A stretch of DNA of 64,000 nucleotides from Variovorax sp. J22G73 (GTDB lineage: Bacteria > Pseudomonadota > Gammaproteobacteria > Burkholderiales > Burkholderiaceae_C), in NCBI RefSeq assembly GCF_030317035.1, contig NZ_JASZYK010000004.1, forward strand, positions 248,001 through 312,000. Reading direction: 5' to 3'. A program made the translations under genes and the position numbers. This document shows, in pieces, positions 17,467 to 25,981 of the stretch. Below the pieces are notes generated by a model. That model was given only the letters and a program-made list of their open reading frames with translations, ran no database searches and was not told the DNA's origin. How positions within the stretch are numbered: the stretch's first letter is position 1; each line of letters starts with the position of its first letter.

Positions 17467-18126
17467 TCAGGTGTTCGCGCCCGGGCGCTGTTGCACGGCC
17501 ACCACCGCGCCTGCCGCGTCCATGGCCGGAACCCCGTGCACGGCGCCCAGGCGCACCGGCGAGGGCGTGAGCAGCGCCAGCACCCAGGCGATGACGAAGC
17601 CGCCGACGATGGCGCAGATCACCACCACCGCGGTGTACGGCACGGCCTTGTCCCGCGGGCATTTCATGAGCACCGGCAAGCCGGTGTAGAGCAGGTACAC
17701 GCCGTACAGCGCCGCCAGCGCGCCGATGACCGACAGCGAAGGCAGCAGGCTGAAGATGCCGCCCACGAAAGCCGCGGTGCTCGAGTAGGCCGACAGCTTG
17801 AGCGCGCCGATCTGGCTTCGCGCGCCGTCGAAGGTCGGCGCCATGGCGTCGATGATGAGCGCCAGCACGAACACCATCAGCAGCGACATCACGTAGCCCA
17901 CGACCATGTTCGCCAGGCCCGAGACGATCGGCACCCGAAAGCTCACGCCGAAGGCGCCGATGCCCACGAGCGACAGGCCGATGAAGCTCGCCACCGCCGG
18001 GATCAGCGCGAGGATCATCACGTAGTTCTTGTAGATGGAGGCGGCATCGGCCGGCTCCTCGTCGATGGCCAGCCAGGTGATCTGGGGCCTGAGCAGGATG
18101 GACTGGACGCGGTCAACCAGGGTCAT
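17467..18126 (-). CDS. Yip1-domain inner-membrane protein
   Basis: This 219-aa protein begins MTLVDRVQSILLRPQITW, the usual start of bacterial Yip1-domain proteins, and has about five hydrophobic spans between residues 35 and 185. The C-terminus (GAVHGVPAMDAAGAVVAVQQ) is extra to the domain. The role of bacterial Yip1 proteins is unknown. It lies upstream of and co-oriented with the histidine phosphatase (31 bases apart) and divergent from a hydrolase. A perfect 9-bp inverted repeat sits just upstream of its start. Confidence 0.8.
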   Translation of the reverse strand: MTLVDRVQSILLRPQITWLAIDEEPADAASIYKNYVMILALIPAVASFIGLSLVGIGAFGVSFRVPIVSGLANMVVGYVMSLLMVFVLALIIDAMAPTFDGARSQIGALKLSAYSSTAAFVGGIFSLLPSLSVIGALAALYGVYLLYTGLPVLMKCPRDKAVPYTAVVVICAIVGGFVIAWVLALLTPSPVRLGAVHGVPAMDAAGAVVAVQQRPGANT

Positions 18127-18137
18127 TTGCAGGGAGT

Positions 18138-18167
18138 CCTCGACATGGATGCCGAAGTATGTCGAGG
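18138..18167. promoter_or_regulatory. 30-bp inverted repeat before the Yip1 gene
   Basis: CCTCGACAT (18138-18146) and ATGTCGAGG (18159-18167) are perfect 9-bp arms around a 12-base spacer. It starts 12 bases upstream of the Yip1-protein ATG, in the divergent region shared with the hydrolase. It could be an operator or an mRNA hairpin in the Yip1 leader. Confidence 0.5.
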
Positions 18168-18265
18168 CCCGCCCGCCATGGCTGCTGGCCAGGAAGCCTA
18201 TGCCATGGCCTGCGCATGACCTATGCCGTTACGCTGGCGAGCGCATTCACGCAGAATCCGTTTCC

Positions 18266-18976
18266 ATGCCGAACATCGTCCTCCTGCCAGGCCTTGCCTG
18301 CGACGCACGCATCTGGGAAGCCCAGTTGCCCGCCCTCCCCGCCGCCTTCGCCGCCCGCGTGAGCGACGCGCAGCTGTTCAACGACACCATCGAGGGCATG
18401 GCCGCGGCCGTGCTGCGCGACAACGAAGGCCCGCTGGTGCTGTGCGGCGCGTCGATGGGCGGCATGGTCGCCATGGAAGCGGCCCGCCAGGCGCCCGGGC
18501 GCATCGTCGGGCTCGCCCTGCTGGGCAGCAGCGCGCGGCCCGAGACGCCCGACATGTTCACGCTGCGCGAGGGCGCCATCGAGTACTTCGAGCGCGGCGA
18601 GGTGCGCGAGATGATCGAGCCCAACGTGTTCTTCGCCTTCCACCCCAAGCAGGCGGCCGACCCGGCGATGGTGCAGCGCTACCTCGACATCGTGCTGGGC
18701 GCGGGCGCCGAGCAGCTCATTCGCCAGAACCGCGCGGTGATGCGCCGGCCCGACGCGCGCCAGCACCTGGACTCGGTGCGCGCGCCGGTGCTGCTGGTGT
18801 GCGGCAACGAAGACCGGCTGGCACCACCCGAATGCACGCGCGAGATGGCGGCGCTGCTGCCGAACGCGGAGGTGGTGTGGATCGCCGAGTGCGGCCACAT
18901 GCTGACGATGGAAAAGCCCGACGAGGTCAACGCCGCGCTGAATGCGTGGCTGGCCAGGCAGTTTCCCGACGCCTGA
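18266..18976 (+). CDS. Alpha/beta hydrolase
   Basis: This 236-aa cytoplasmic hydrolase starts MPNIVLLPGLACDARIWE, the family beta-strand and oxyanion loop. The nucleophile is Ser63 in CGASMGG, the acid is probably the Asp in GNEDRLAPP, and the base is the His in ECGHMLTMEKP near the C-terminus. An upstream in-frame start at 18035 overlaps the divergent gene and was rejected. The substrate is unknown; esterases, lactonases and C-C hydrolases share this fold. Confidence 0.88.
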   Translation: MPNIVLLPGLACDARIWEAQLPALPAAFAARVSDAQLFNDTIEGMAAAVLRDNEGPLVLCGASMGGMVAMEAARQAPGRIVGLALLGSSARPETPDMFTLREGAIEYFERGEVREMIEPNVFFAFHPKQAADPAMVQRYLDIVLGAGAEQLIRQNRAVMRRPDARQHLDSVRAPVLLVCGNEDRLAPPECTREMAALLPNAEVVWIAECGHMLTMEKPDEVNAALNAWLARQFPDA

Positions 18977-19051
18977 GACGTGACCTGACGACCGGACCGC
19001 CCGGGCTGGCGAGGCCGGGCAGTTTGCGAGCGCTGCCTTGCCGCGCCGCCC

Positions 19052-19792
19052 TCAGGCCATCGCCCGCACGGCGATGCCTTCCTCTTCCAGACGCTCGCGG
19101 ATGCGGCGCGCAAAGGCCAGCGCATGCGCGCCGTCGCCGTGCAGGCACACGGTCTGCGCGTTGACGGCCACGGTGCTGCCGTCGATGGCGGTCACGCGGT
19201 GGTCGCGCACGAAGGCCAGCGTCTGCGCGATGGATTGCGCCTCGTCTTCGATCAACGCGCCCGGCTGGCTGCGCGGCACCAGGCTGCCGTCGGGCATGTA
19301 GCCGCGGTCGGCGAACACTTCTTCCACCGGCGTGAGGCCGGCACGGCGGGCCGCGTCGATCATGTGGCTGCCGGCCAGGCCGAAGAACTTGAGCGAGGGG
19401 TCGAAGCGGCGCACCGCCTCGCACAGCGCCGCGGCCAGCTCGGGCTCCTTCACGGCCTGGTTGTAGAGCTGGCCGTGCGCCTTCACGTGCGCGAGCGTGC
19501 CGCCCTCGGCCTTCACGATGGCCGCCAGGGCGCCGACCTGGTAGAGCACGTTGGCCACGATGTCGTCGGGCGGCAGGTGCATGGTGCTGCGTCCGAAGTT
19601 CTCGCGGTCCGGAAAGCTGGGGTGCGCGCCGATGGCCACGCCGTTGCGCAACGCCCAGCGCACACACTGCTGCATCGTCTTGGCGTCGCCCGCGTGCCAG
19701 CCGCAGGCGATGTTGGCGGAGCTGACCAGCGCGAGCAGCGCTTCGTCGTTGCCGGCGCCTTCGCCGAGGTCTGCGTTGAGATCGATTTGCAT
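19052..19792 (-). CDS. pxpA: 5-oxoprolinase subunit A (LamB/YcsF)
   Basis: With PxpB and PxpC this protein forms the bacterial ATP-dependent 5-oxoprolinase, which turns pyroglutamate, a by-product of glutamine breakdown, into glutamate. The 246-aa sequence starts MQIDLNADLGEGAG and has the ANIACGWHAGDAKTM and AHVKAHGQLYN motifs of the family. I used the ATG at 19792; an ATG at 19813 would overlap the stop of pxpC. It is the last gene of the operon pxpB-pxpC-pxpA, 25 bases after pxpC. Confidence 0.95.
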   Translation of the reverse strand: MQIDLNADLGEGAGNDEALLALVSSANIACGWHAGDAKTMQQCVRWALRNGVAIGAHPSFPDRENFGRSTMHLPPDDIVANVLYQVGALAAIVKAEGGTLAHVKAHGQLYNQAVKEPELAAALCEAVRRFDPSLKFFGLAGSHMIDAARRAGLTPVEEVFADRGYMPDGSLVPRSQPGALIEDEAQSIAQTLAFVRDHRVTAIDGSTVAVNAQTVCLHGDGAHALAFARRIRERLEEEGIAVRAMA

Positions 19793-19817
19793 GGCGGAGT
19801 GTCCTTTGCGCAAAAGT

Positions 19818-20816
19818 CTATGCCCCGCGGCGCCAGCCTGCAGCGGCCAGGCCTTGCGCCACCTGCGCCAGGTAGCGTTGCTGGGCCGCCCATGCGGCCA
19901 GCGCCTGCGCCTGGTCGACCTGCACCAGCCGCAGCTTGCCGTTGAGCGGCGCCTGCGCCAGCTTCCAGAGGTCGGCGCGGATGACCACGCCGATGCGCGG
20001 GTAGCCGCCGGTGGTCTGCGCGTCGCCCATCAGGATGATCGGCTGGCCCGAGGGCGGCACCTGCACCGTGCCGGGAATGACGCCCGAGGACAGCATGTCG
20101 CCGCTGCGCTTGCGCTTGAGTTCGGCGCCCGCCAGCCGGCTGCCCATGCGGTTGCTCTGCAGCGTGATGCGCCAGCGCTCGCCCCACAGCTGCTCGCGCG
20201 CGGCCAGCGTGAACAGCTCGAACTCGGGGCCGGGCAGCACGCGCAGGGCGATGGCGCCGTCGGCTTCTTCCGCGCCCCAGTCGGGGCCGCGCAGGCCGAA
20301 GGCGCGGCGCTCTCGCTGCGCGGCGTCCAGGTGCGAGGCGCCCAGCGCCAGCCGGTCGCCCTTGCGCAGCGCGCGGCCTTCGTGGCCGCCGAAGCCGGCC
20401 TTCAGGTCGGTGCTGCGCGAGCCGAGCACCTGCGGCACGTCGATGCCGCCGGCCACGGCCAGCCAGCTGCGCAGGCCGGCCTTTTGCGCGCCGGGTGCGT
20501 TGGCGCCCGAGAGCTTCAAGGTCTGGCCGGCCGCGACCGGCACGCTCCAGCAGGGCCAGAGCGGCACGCCGTCGAGGCTGGCGTTGAAGCCGTCGCCGGT
20601 GAGGGCGATGCGCGTGTCGGTCTCGAACTGCAGCTCGCAGCCGCCCATCGTCAGCTCGAGCCCCGCCGCGCCGTCGGCATTGCCGACGAGCCGGTTGGCC
20701 AGCGTGAGCGAGAGCACGTCGAGCGCGCCGCCCGGGCAGATGCCCAGCTGCCGATGGCCGTGCCGGCCCAGGTCCTGCACCGAGGCGAGCAGGCCGGGTT
20801 TGCGCACGATGATCAT
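19818..20816 (-). CDS. pxpC: 5-oxoprolinase subunit C (biotin-dependent carboxyltransferase family)
   Basis: This 332-aa subunit belongs to the KipA/YbgK carboxyltransferase-like family. It starts MIIVRKPGLLASVQDLGRHG and has the GGALDVLSLTLANRLVGN and MGSRLAG segments of the family, and a PPSGQPIILMGDAQTTGGYP segment near the end. Its start overlaps the stop of pxpB by four bases, so the two subunits are translationally coupled. The C-terminus is rich in Ala and Gln (QALAAWAAQQRYLAQ). Confidence 0.94.
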   Translation of the reverse strand: MIIVRKPGLLASVQDLGRHGHRQLGICPGGALDVLSLTLANRLVGNADGAAGLELTMGGCELQFETDTRIALTGDGFNASLDGVPLWPCWSVPVAAGQTLKLSGANAPGAQKAGLRSWLAVAGGIDVPQVLGSRSTDLKAGFGGHEGRALRKGDRLALGASHLDAAQRERRAFGLRGPDWGAEEADGAIALRVLPGPEFELFTLAAREQLWGERWRITLQSNRMGSRLAGAELKRKRSGDMLSSGVIPGTVQVPPSGQPIILMGDAQTTGGYPRIGVVIRADLWKLAQAPLNGKLRLVQVDQAQALAAWAAQQRYLAQVAQGLAAAGWRRGA

Positions 20817-21475
20817 GTCTGCACGCTCTCGGCCACGAAGCGCACGCGGTCGCCGGGGCGCAGCAGGGTGGGCGATGCTGCCGTGGGGTCGAACAGCGCG
20901 AGCGAGGTCCGCCCGATCAGCTGCCAGCCGCCCGGCGACGCCAGCGGGTAGATGCCGGTCTGCTCGCCGCCGATGCCGATCGAGCGCGCCGGCACCGCCG
21001 TGCGCGGTTCGGCGCGGCGCGGCGTGGCGAGCTCGGGCGGCAGGCCGCCCATGAAGGCGAAGCCGGGCAGGAAGCCCAGCAGGTAGACGATGTACTCGCC
21101 GCCGCTGTGGCGCCGCACCACCTCGGCCGGCGTGAGGCCGGTGTGGGCCGCGACGTCGGCCAGGTCGGGGCCGTGTTCGCCGCCATAGGCCACCGGGATC
21201 TCGATGCGCCGGCCCTCGATGGCGCCCGAGGCGAGCGTCGGCCACGCCTGGAGCACGTGCGCGGTGAGCGTGTCGAGGTCGATCGCGGTCGGGTCGAAGG
21301 TGAGCGTGAGGTTGTTCATGCCCGGCAGCGTCTCGCCGACGCCGGGCCATTGGCGCGCCTGTTCGGCCAGCGCCCAGATGCGTTGCTGCTGCGCCAGCGT
21401 GGCCGGCGCGGGCAGCTCGCACAACAGCGCGGCATCGCCCAGCAGGTGCAGCCGGGGCGGCGGGGTGCCGCTCAC
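20813..21475 (-). CDS. pxpB: 5-oxoprolinase subunit B (KipI/YbgJ family)
   Basis: This 220-aa subunit is the first gene of the pxpBCA operon. Its core motifs include IPVAYGGEHGPDL, GLTPAEVVRRHSGGEYIVY and LGFLPGFAFMGGLP, which identify the KipI/PxpB family. The last part (GIYPLASPGGWQLIGRT) is also well conserved. The related Bacillus protein KipI inhibits a sporulation kinase, but the neighbouring pxpC and pxpA point to 5-oxoproline metabolism here. No dedicated transporter or regulator is adjacent. Confidence 0.94.
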   Translation of the reverse strand: MSGTPPPRLHLLGDAALLCELPAPATLAQQQRIWALAEQARQWPGVGETLPGMNNLTLTFDPTAIDLDTLTAHVLQAWPTLASGAIEGRRIEIPVAYGGEHGPDLADVAAHTGLTPAEVVRRHSGGEYIVYLLGFLPGFAFMGGLPPELATPRRAEPRTAVPARSIGIGGEQTGIYPLASPGGWQLIGRTSLALFDPTAASPTLLRPGDRVRFVAESVQT

Positions 21476-21503
21476 GTCAGGCTGGCCTGCGCGGCAAGGC
21501 CTG

Positions 21504-21581
21504 TTCGCGCAACACCGCGGAGCCGGCTCTGCCGGGCCGCTGGCGTGGCCCCCGGCGAGGGGGTTGGAGAAGTTGCGCGAA
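21504..21581. repeat. Structured intergenic element between pxpB and coaD
   Basis: TTCGCGCAAC (21504-21513) and GTTGCGCGAA (21572-21581) are perfect inverted arms around a 58-base centre. The centre holds a second hairpin, CCCCC-GGCGA-GGGGG (21549-21563), and a GCCGGC-TCT-GCCGGGC segment. It resembles REP-like elements that I recall being scattered in Comamonadaceae intergenic regions, but no second copy is visible in this window. It lies just after the coaD stop and may also act as its transcript end. Confidence 0.55.
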
Positions 21582-21595
21582 GCCTGGGGCAGTGC

Positions 21596-22099
21596 TTATT
21601 CACGGCCCAGGCTACGGACCTTGGCCGCCAGTTTCTGTTCCACGTTGGGAGAGACGAACTTGTGCACCTCGCCGCCGAGCATCGCGATCTCGCGCACGAA
21701 GGTGCTGGAGATGAACTGGTACTTGTCGCTGGGGGTGAGGAACACGGTCTCGACGTCGGGCATCAGCGAGCGGTTCATGCCCGCGAGCTGGAACTCGTAG
21801 TCGAAGTCGGTCACGGCGCGCAGGCCGCGCACCATGGCCTTGCCGCCGCGCGCCACGACGAAGTCGCGCAGCAGGCCCGAGAAGCTCTCCACCGACACCT
21901 GGTCGCTGTAGGGCTTCACGGCCTCGCGGGCCATGTCCATGCGTTCGGAGAGGGTGAAGAGCGCCTTCTTGTGGTGACCCGCCGCGACGGCGACGATCAC
22001 CTTGGAGAAGAGCTGGGTTGCGCGCCGCACCACGTCCTCGTGTCCGAGGGTGATGGGGTCGAAAGTGCCGGGGTAAACCGCGATCACGTTGCTGGCCAT
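21596..22099 (-). CDS. coaD: Phosphopantetheine adenylyltransferase
   Basis: It carries out the fourth step of coenzyme A synthesis, joining 4'-phosphopantetheine and ATP to give dephospho-CoA. The 167-aa protein has the nucleotidyltransferase T17-L-G-H20 motif in YPGTFDPITLGHEDVV, the RGLRAVTDFDYEFQLAGMNR motif, and the SSTFVREIA motif near residue 130. It follows rsmD by 43 bases on the same strand, the common rsmD-coaD pair. The ferredoxin gene often next to coaD in this group is instead at 4.3 kb. Confidence 0.96.
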   Translation of the reverse strand: MASNVIAVYPGTFDPITLGHEDVVRRATQLFSKVIVAVAAGHHKKALFTLSERMDMAREAVKPYSDQVSVESFSGLLRDFVVARGGKAMVRGLRAVTDFDYEFQLAGMNRSLMPDVETVFLTPSDKYQFISSTFVREIAMLGGEVHKFVSPNVEQKLAAKVRSLGRE

Positions 22100-22142
22100 G
22101 GTTGCTTCTTCCTCATGCTGCCGGTGCGGCTTGTTCGGCGGA

Positions 22143-22868
22143 TTATGCAGTCCCCTGCGCGGGCTGCAGCGGCAACGTGGCGAGGACGGCGGCGGGCCGC
22201 AGCAGGTGCGCGTGAACGGCGCCGGCCTTCAGGTAGCGAAAGCCCACGAGGCCGAACGCGGCGAGCTCTTCGTCGCTCCAGCGGCGCGGCGCCTCGAGGT
22301 ATACCGAGCCGGTGGTGCGCAAGGCGCGCGCGGCGGCACGCAGGGCCGGCTCGTAGAGCGCGGTGCTTTCGAAGGGCGGGTCGAGGAACACCGCGTCCAG
22401 GCTGCCGGCGGCCACGCGCTCCAGCGCGGTCACGCCGTTGCCGCGCTCGATGCGCACGGCCTCGGCCTTCAGCTTGGTCTTGGCGGCCTGCAGTTGCGCG
22501 ACCAGCGCGGCGTCCTGCTCGCACAGCAGCACGCCGGCCGCGCCGCGCGAGGCGGCCTCCAGGCCCAGCGCGCCGGTGCCCGCGAAGGCGTCGAGGCACT
22601 GCCAGCCCGGCAGCTCGCCGCCGCCCGCGCCGGCCAGGCTCGCGAGCCAGTTGAAGAGGGTTTCGCGCACGCGGTCGGGCGTGGGGCGCAGGCCGGGCTT
22701 GTCGGCCACGGAAAGGCGGGTGCGCTTCCATTCGCCGCCGATGATGCGGACCTCGCTGGGCCTCGACGGGCGCTTGGCGGCGGCAGGGGTGGCGGGCTTG
22801 GCTGTCTTTGAAGACTTCGACGTCTTCGCAGGCCTGGAAGACTTGGCGGGGGCGGCTTTCTGGGGCAT
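22143..22868 (-). CDS. rsmD: 16S rRNA (guanine(966)-N2)-methyltransferase
   Basis: RsmD methylates G966 of 16S rRNA during 30S assembly. The SAM-binding motif is LDAFAGTGALGLEAASRGA and the catalytic motif is DPPF, followed by the family pattern. Residues 1 to about 38 are a Lys/Ala/Ser/Pro-rich extension (for example KSSRPAKTSKSSKTAK) outside the fold, which may help bind RNA; a start inside it cannot be excluded. It is upstream of coaD on the same strand. Confidence 0.94.
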   Translation of the reverse strand: MPQKAAPAKSSRPAKTSKSSKTAKPATPAAAKRPSRPSEVRIIGGEWKRTRLSVADKPGLRPTPDRVRETLFNWLASLAGAGGGELPGWQCLDAFAGTGALGLEAASRGAAGVLLCEQDAALVAQLQAAKTKLKAEAVRIERGNGVTALERVAAGSLDAVFLDPPFESTALYEPALRAAARALRTTGSVYLEAPRRWSDEELAAFGLVGFRYLKAGAVHAHLLRPAAVLATLPLQPAQGTA

Positions 22869-22902
22869 GCGGCGAGCTTAACGCCGCCACCGCAGCACGA
22901 TG

Positions 22903-23538
22903 TCAGCCCCCGAGCACAGCGCGCCGCGCCAGCATGGCCGCCAGCACGAGCATGGTGCCGCCGACGAGCGCGTCGAGCATCTGCCAGGCGCGCGGCCGCG
23001 CGAACACCGGTGCCAGCAGCCGGGCGCCGAAGCCCAGCGAGGTGAACCACAGCACGCTCGCCACCGTCGCACCCGCCACGAACCAGACCTTGAGCAGGCC
23101 CGCGTACTGCGCACCCGCGCTGCCCACGAGCAGCACGGTGTCCAGGTAGACGTGCGGGTTCAGCAGCGTGAAGCCGGCCGCCTGCGCGACCACGGCGGCG
23201 CGCGACATCGACACGCCCTGCGCGGTGGCGCGCAGCGCAGCGGGCTGGCGCGAACGCCACAGCGCCTTCAACCCATAGCCGCAGAGAAACGCGGCACCCA
23301 GTGCCGCGAGCACGGTGGCCAGCATCGGCCGCCCCTTCAGCGCCTGCGCCATGCCGGCCACGCCGGCACCGATCAGCACCGCGTCGCTGGCCGCGCAGAA
23401 CAGCACCACCGCGCCCACGTGCTCGCGGCGCAAGCCCTGGCGCAGCACGTAGGCGTTCTGCGCGCCGATGGCGACGATGAGGACCAGGCTCATGAAGAGC
23501 CCGTTGGCGAAGGCGGTGGTGACGTGTACGGCTTGCAT
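22903..23538 (-). CDS. LysE/ArgO-family amino-acid exporter
   Basis: This 211-aa inner-membrane protein has about six spans and the family start FMSLVLIVAIGAQNAYVLRQ, as well as FTLLNPHVYLDTVLL. It exports lysine or arginine when these accumulate. The divergent ArgP-type regulator supports an ArgO role, since ArgP activates argO in enterobacteria. The AT-rich 77-base intergenic region is shared. The pair sits between the M16 peptidase genes and rsmD. Confidence 0.92.
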   Translation of the reverse strand: MQAVHVTTAFANGLFMSLVLIVAIGAQNAYVLRQGLRREHVGAVVLFCAASDAVLIGAGVAGMAQALKGRPMLATVLAALGAAFLCGYGLKALWRSRQPAALRATAQGVSMSRAAVVAQAAGFTLLNPHVYLDTVLLVGSAGAQYAGLLKVWFVAGATVASVLWFTSLGFGARLLAPVFARPRAWQMLDALVGGTMLVLAAMLARRAVLGG

Positions 23539-23565
23539 GCGTCGAGGATGCCGCCTGCACGCGCT

Positions 23566-23612
23566 TAATTCAAACTAAACTTTCTAACGCCGATTCAGTT
23601 TTACTTCATCAA
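23566..23612. promoter_or_regulatory. AT-rich exporter/argP control region
   Basis: The centre of the divergent region is far more AT-rich than its surroundings. It holds AATTCAAACTAAACTTT (from about 23568) and a related GATTCAGTTTTACTT segment after 14 bases, possible half-sites for the LysR-type regulator. The exact site cannot be fixed by eye. Confidence 0.45.
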
Positions 23613-23615
23613 GCC

Positions 23616-24527
23616 ATGCTCGACTACGCCGCCCTCAACGCCCTTGCCGCCGTGGTGCGCGAAGGCAGCTTCGAACGCGCGGCGCGCGCGCTGCACGTCA
23701 CGCCTTCCGCGGTGTCGCAGCGCATCCGGCAGCTCGAGGAGCGTACCGGCGGCGCCCTGCTGGTGCGCGGCCAGCCCTGCGTGGCGACCGAGGCCGGCCT
23801 GCAGCTGTGCCGGCACGTGGAGCGCGTGGGCATGCTGGAGCACGAGCTGCGCGACGCGCTGCCCGCGCTCGGCATGGGCAGCGGCGAAGCCGACGAGCGC
23901 GTCACCGTGCGCGTGGCCGTCAACGCCGACAGCCTTGCGACCTGGTTCATTGCCGCGGCGGCTTCGTTCGCCGCGCAGGCGCCCGCCGCGCTGCTCGACC
24001 TGACGGTGGACGACCAGGACCACACGGCCGAGCGGCTGCGCAGCGGCGCGGTGCTGGCGGCGGTCACGGCGCTGGCGCAGCCGGTGGCGGGCTGCAACAG
24101 CGAGGCGCTGGGCACCATGCACTACGTGGCGGCGGCCAGCCCCGGCTTCGTGCGCGCGCATTTCGCCAAGGGCGTGGGCGCCCGCACGCTGGCCAACGCG
24201 CCCAGCCTGGTGTTCGACCGAAAAGACCGGCTGCAGGCGCGATGGGTGCGCCGCATTTGCCACCGCAACGTCGAGACGCCGCGCCACTGGGTCCCCTCGC
24301 CCACCGCCTTCGTCGAGGCGGCGTGCGCGGGCATGGGCTGGGGCATGCACCCGGCCAGCATGGTGGCCGAGGCGCTTCGTACAGGGGAGCTGGTGGAACT
24401 GGTGCCCGGCTCCACGCTGCCGGTGCCGCTCTACTGGCAGCAGGCGCGCGCGGCGCCGAAGTTGCTGGCGCAACTGGGGGCCGCGGTGCGCGCGGCCGCA
24501 GGCCAGGGCGCGCACGCCCTGGCGTGA
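23616..24527 (+). CDS. argP: ArgP-type LysR regulator
   Basis: This 303-aa regulator has the ArgP/IciA start MLDYAALNALAAVVREGSFE and helix-turn-helix LHVTPSAVSQRIRQLEERTG. A co-inducer domain follows with the ADSLATWF segment typical of ArgP. In enterobacteria ArgP senses lysine and arginine and activates argO; its divergence from a LysE/ArgO gene here fits that job. It ends 18 bases before the stop of the convergent M16 gene. Confidence 0.92.
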   Translation: MLDYAALNALAAVVREGSFERAARALHVTPSAVSQRIRQLEERTGGALLVRGQPCVATEAGLQLCRHVERVGMLEHELRDALPALGMGSGEADERVTVRVAVNADSLATWFIAAAASFAAQAPAALLDLTVDDQDHTAERLRSGAVLAAVTALAQPVAGCNSEALGTMHYVAAASPGFVRAHFAKGVGARTLANAPSLVFDRKDRLQARWVRRICHRNVETPRHWVPSPTAFVEAACAGMGWGMHPASMVAEALRTGELVELVPGSTLPVPLYWQQARAAPKLLAQLGAAVRAAAGQGAHALA

Positions 24528-24545
24528 AGGCGATGCGTCAGGGCG

Positions 24546-25967
24546 TCAGGGCGTCTTGACGGCGGCGGCGTTCGCTGCGTTGGCCGCCTTGGGGTCCTTG
24601 GCGTCCTTGCCGCCCACCACCACCGTCACCATGCGCTCGGGCTGCAGCTTGCGCTGGAAGGCTGCCTTGATGTCGGCCGCCGTCACCGCGTTCATGCGCG
24701 CGGTCCAGGTGTCGAGGTAGTCCAGCGGCAGGTCGTGCCAGGCGATGTTGGCCACGTTGCCGATCAGCTTGCGGTTGCTGTCCAGCAGCAGCGGAAAGCC
24801 GCCGATCACGTTGTCCTTCGCGGCCTTCAGCTCGCTGGCGGTCGGGCCTTCGGCCACGAACCTGGCGAGCACCTCGCGCGACACCTTCACGGCGTCGTCG
24901 GCCTGGTCGGGCCGGGTCTGGAAGCCGATGCGGAACGCGCCCGCCTCGAGCCCCGGCGCAAAGCCGCTGTAGATGCTGTAGGTGAGGCCGCGCTTCTCGC
25001 GCACTTCGTTGGTCAGGCGCGAGACGAACCCGCCGCCGCCCAGCACGTAGTTGCCCAGCGTGAGCGCGAAGTGGTCGGGGTCCTTGCGCGGGTAGCCGGG
25101 CTGGCCGATGAAGACATGCGCCTGGGCCGAGTCGAACGCGATGCGCTCGTCCTTCGGCGCCGTGAGCGCGGCCACGGGCGCGATCTGGGGCAGCGGCGCG
25201 CAGGCCTGCGGCGCCGGCAGGCGCGACAGCAGCGCGGTCGCCAGCGTCTCGGCCTCGGCGCGCGTGACGGCGCCCACGATGCTGAGCTTGGCGCGGCACG
25301 GCACGATGAGCTGCTCGTAGCGCTGGCGCATGGCGGCGGTGTCGATGCGCGCCAGCGTGGCCTCGGTCACTTCCTGGCCGTAGGGGTGCACGCCGTACAC
25401 CGCCTGCGCGAAGGCGCGGCCGGCGATGGTCGCGGGCTTGGTGTTGGCCTCCTTGATGGCGGCGTTGATGCGCTCGCGCTCGCGCTGCCACACGTCGTCG
25501 GGGAAGGCCGGCTCGCCGATCTCGCGCGAGGCCAGCGTGACGGCCTTGTTCAGCAGCGCCGGGTCGGACAGCGAGCGCAGCGAGTAGCTGGTGCGGTCGG
25601 TCCCGGCGCTCACGTCGAAGCTGGCGCCCAGGTCGGCCCAGGCCTCGCCCAGGGCGTTCTGGTCGAGCGCGGGCTCGCCGTTGCTGCCGGCGCGCACGCC
25701 CTTCTCGACCATGGCCGAGGTGGTGCTCGCCAGGCCGGCCTGCGCCGCGGGGTCGCGGCGGCTGCCCGCGTCGAAGTCGACCTGCACGTCGACGATGGGC
25801 AGCGCATTGGTGGCCACCAGGTAGATCTGGGCGCCGTTGGCCAGCGTCCAGTGCTGGATGGGCAGCGCGGCCTGCGCGCTGGTCATGCTGGTCATGGCCG
25901 TGATGCCGACCAGCGCGGTGACGCCGGCGAACAGTGCGTGCCGGGCTTTTTTCTTGAGGGTGAACAT
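24546..25967 (-). CDS. M16-family peptidase-like protein, zinc motif absent
   Basis: This 473-aa exported protein has a signal peptide (KKKARHALFAGVTALVG to AQA) and two M16 half-domains. In place of HxxEH it reads AGLASTTSAMVEKG, so it cannot bind zinc in the usual way and is probably the non-catalytic partner of the upstream peptidase. It retains the late NVIGGFPLLLDSNRKLIGNV segment usual for this partner. It follows the catalytic gene after 14 bases. Such pairs are known to work as heterodimers in related two-subunit M16 systems. The C-terminus is Ala-rich (DAKDPKAANAANAAAVK). Confidence 0.9.
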   Translation of the reverse strand: MFTLKKKARHALFAGVTALVGITAMTSMTSAQAALPIQHWTLANGAQIYLVATNALPIVDVQVDFDAGSRRDPAAQAGLASTTSAMVEKGVRAGSNGEPALDQNALGEAWADLGASFDVSAGTDRTSYSLRSLSDPALLNKAVTLASREIGEPAFPDDVWQRERERINAAIKEANTKPATIAGRAFAQAVYGVHPYGQEVTEATLARIDTAAMRQRYEQLIVPCRAKLSIVGAVTRAEAETLATALLSRLPAPQACAPLPQIAPVAALTAPKDERIAFDSAQAHVFIGQPGYPRKDPDHFALTLGNYVLGGGGFVSRLTNEVREKRGLTYSIYSGFAPGLEAGAFRIGFQTRPDQADDAVKVSREVLARFVAEGPTASELKAAKDNVIGGFPLLLDSNRKLIGNVANIAWHDLPLDYLDTWTARMNAVTAADIKAAFQRKLQPERMVTVVVGGKDAKDPKAANAANAAAVKTP

Positions 25968-25981
25968 GAAATCGGTACCTT

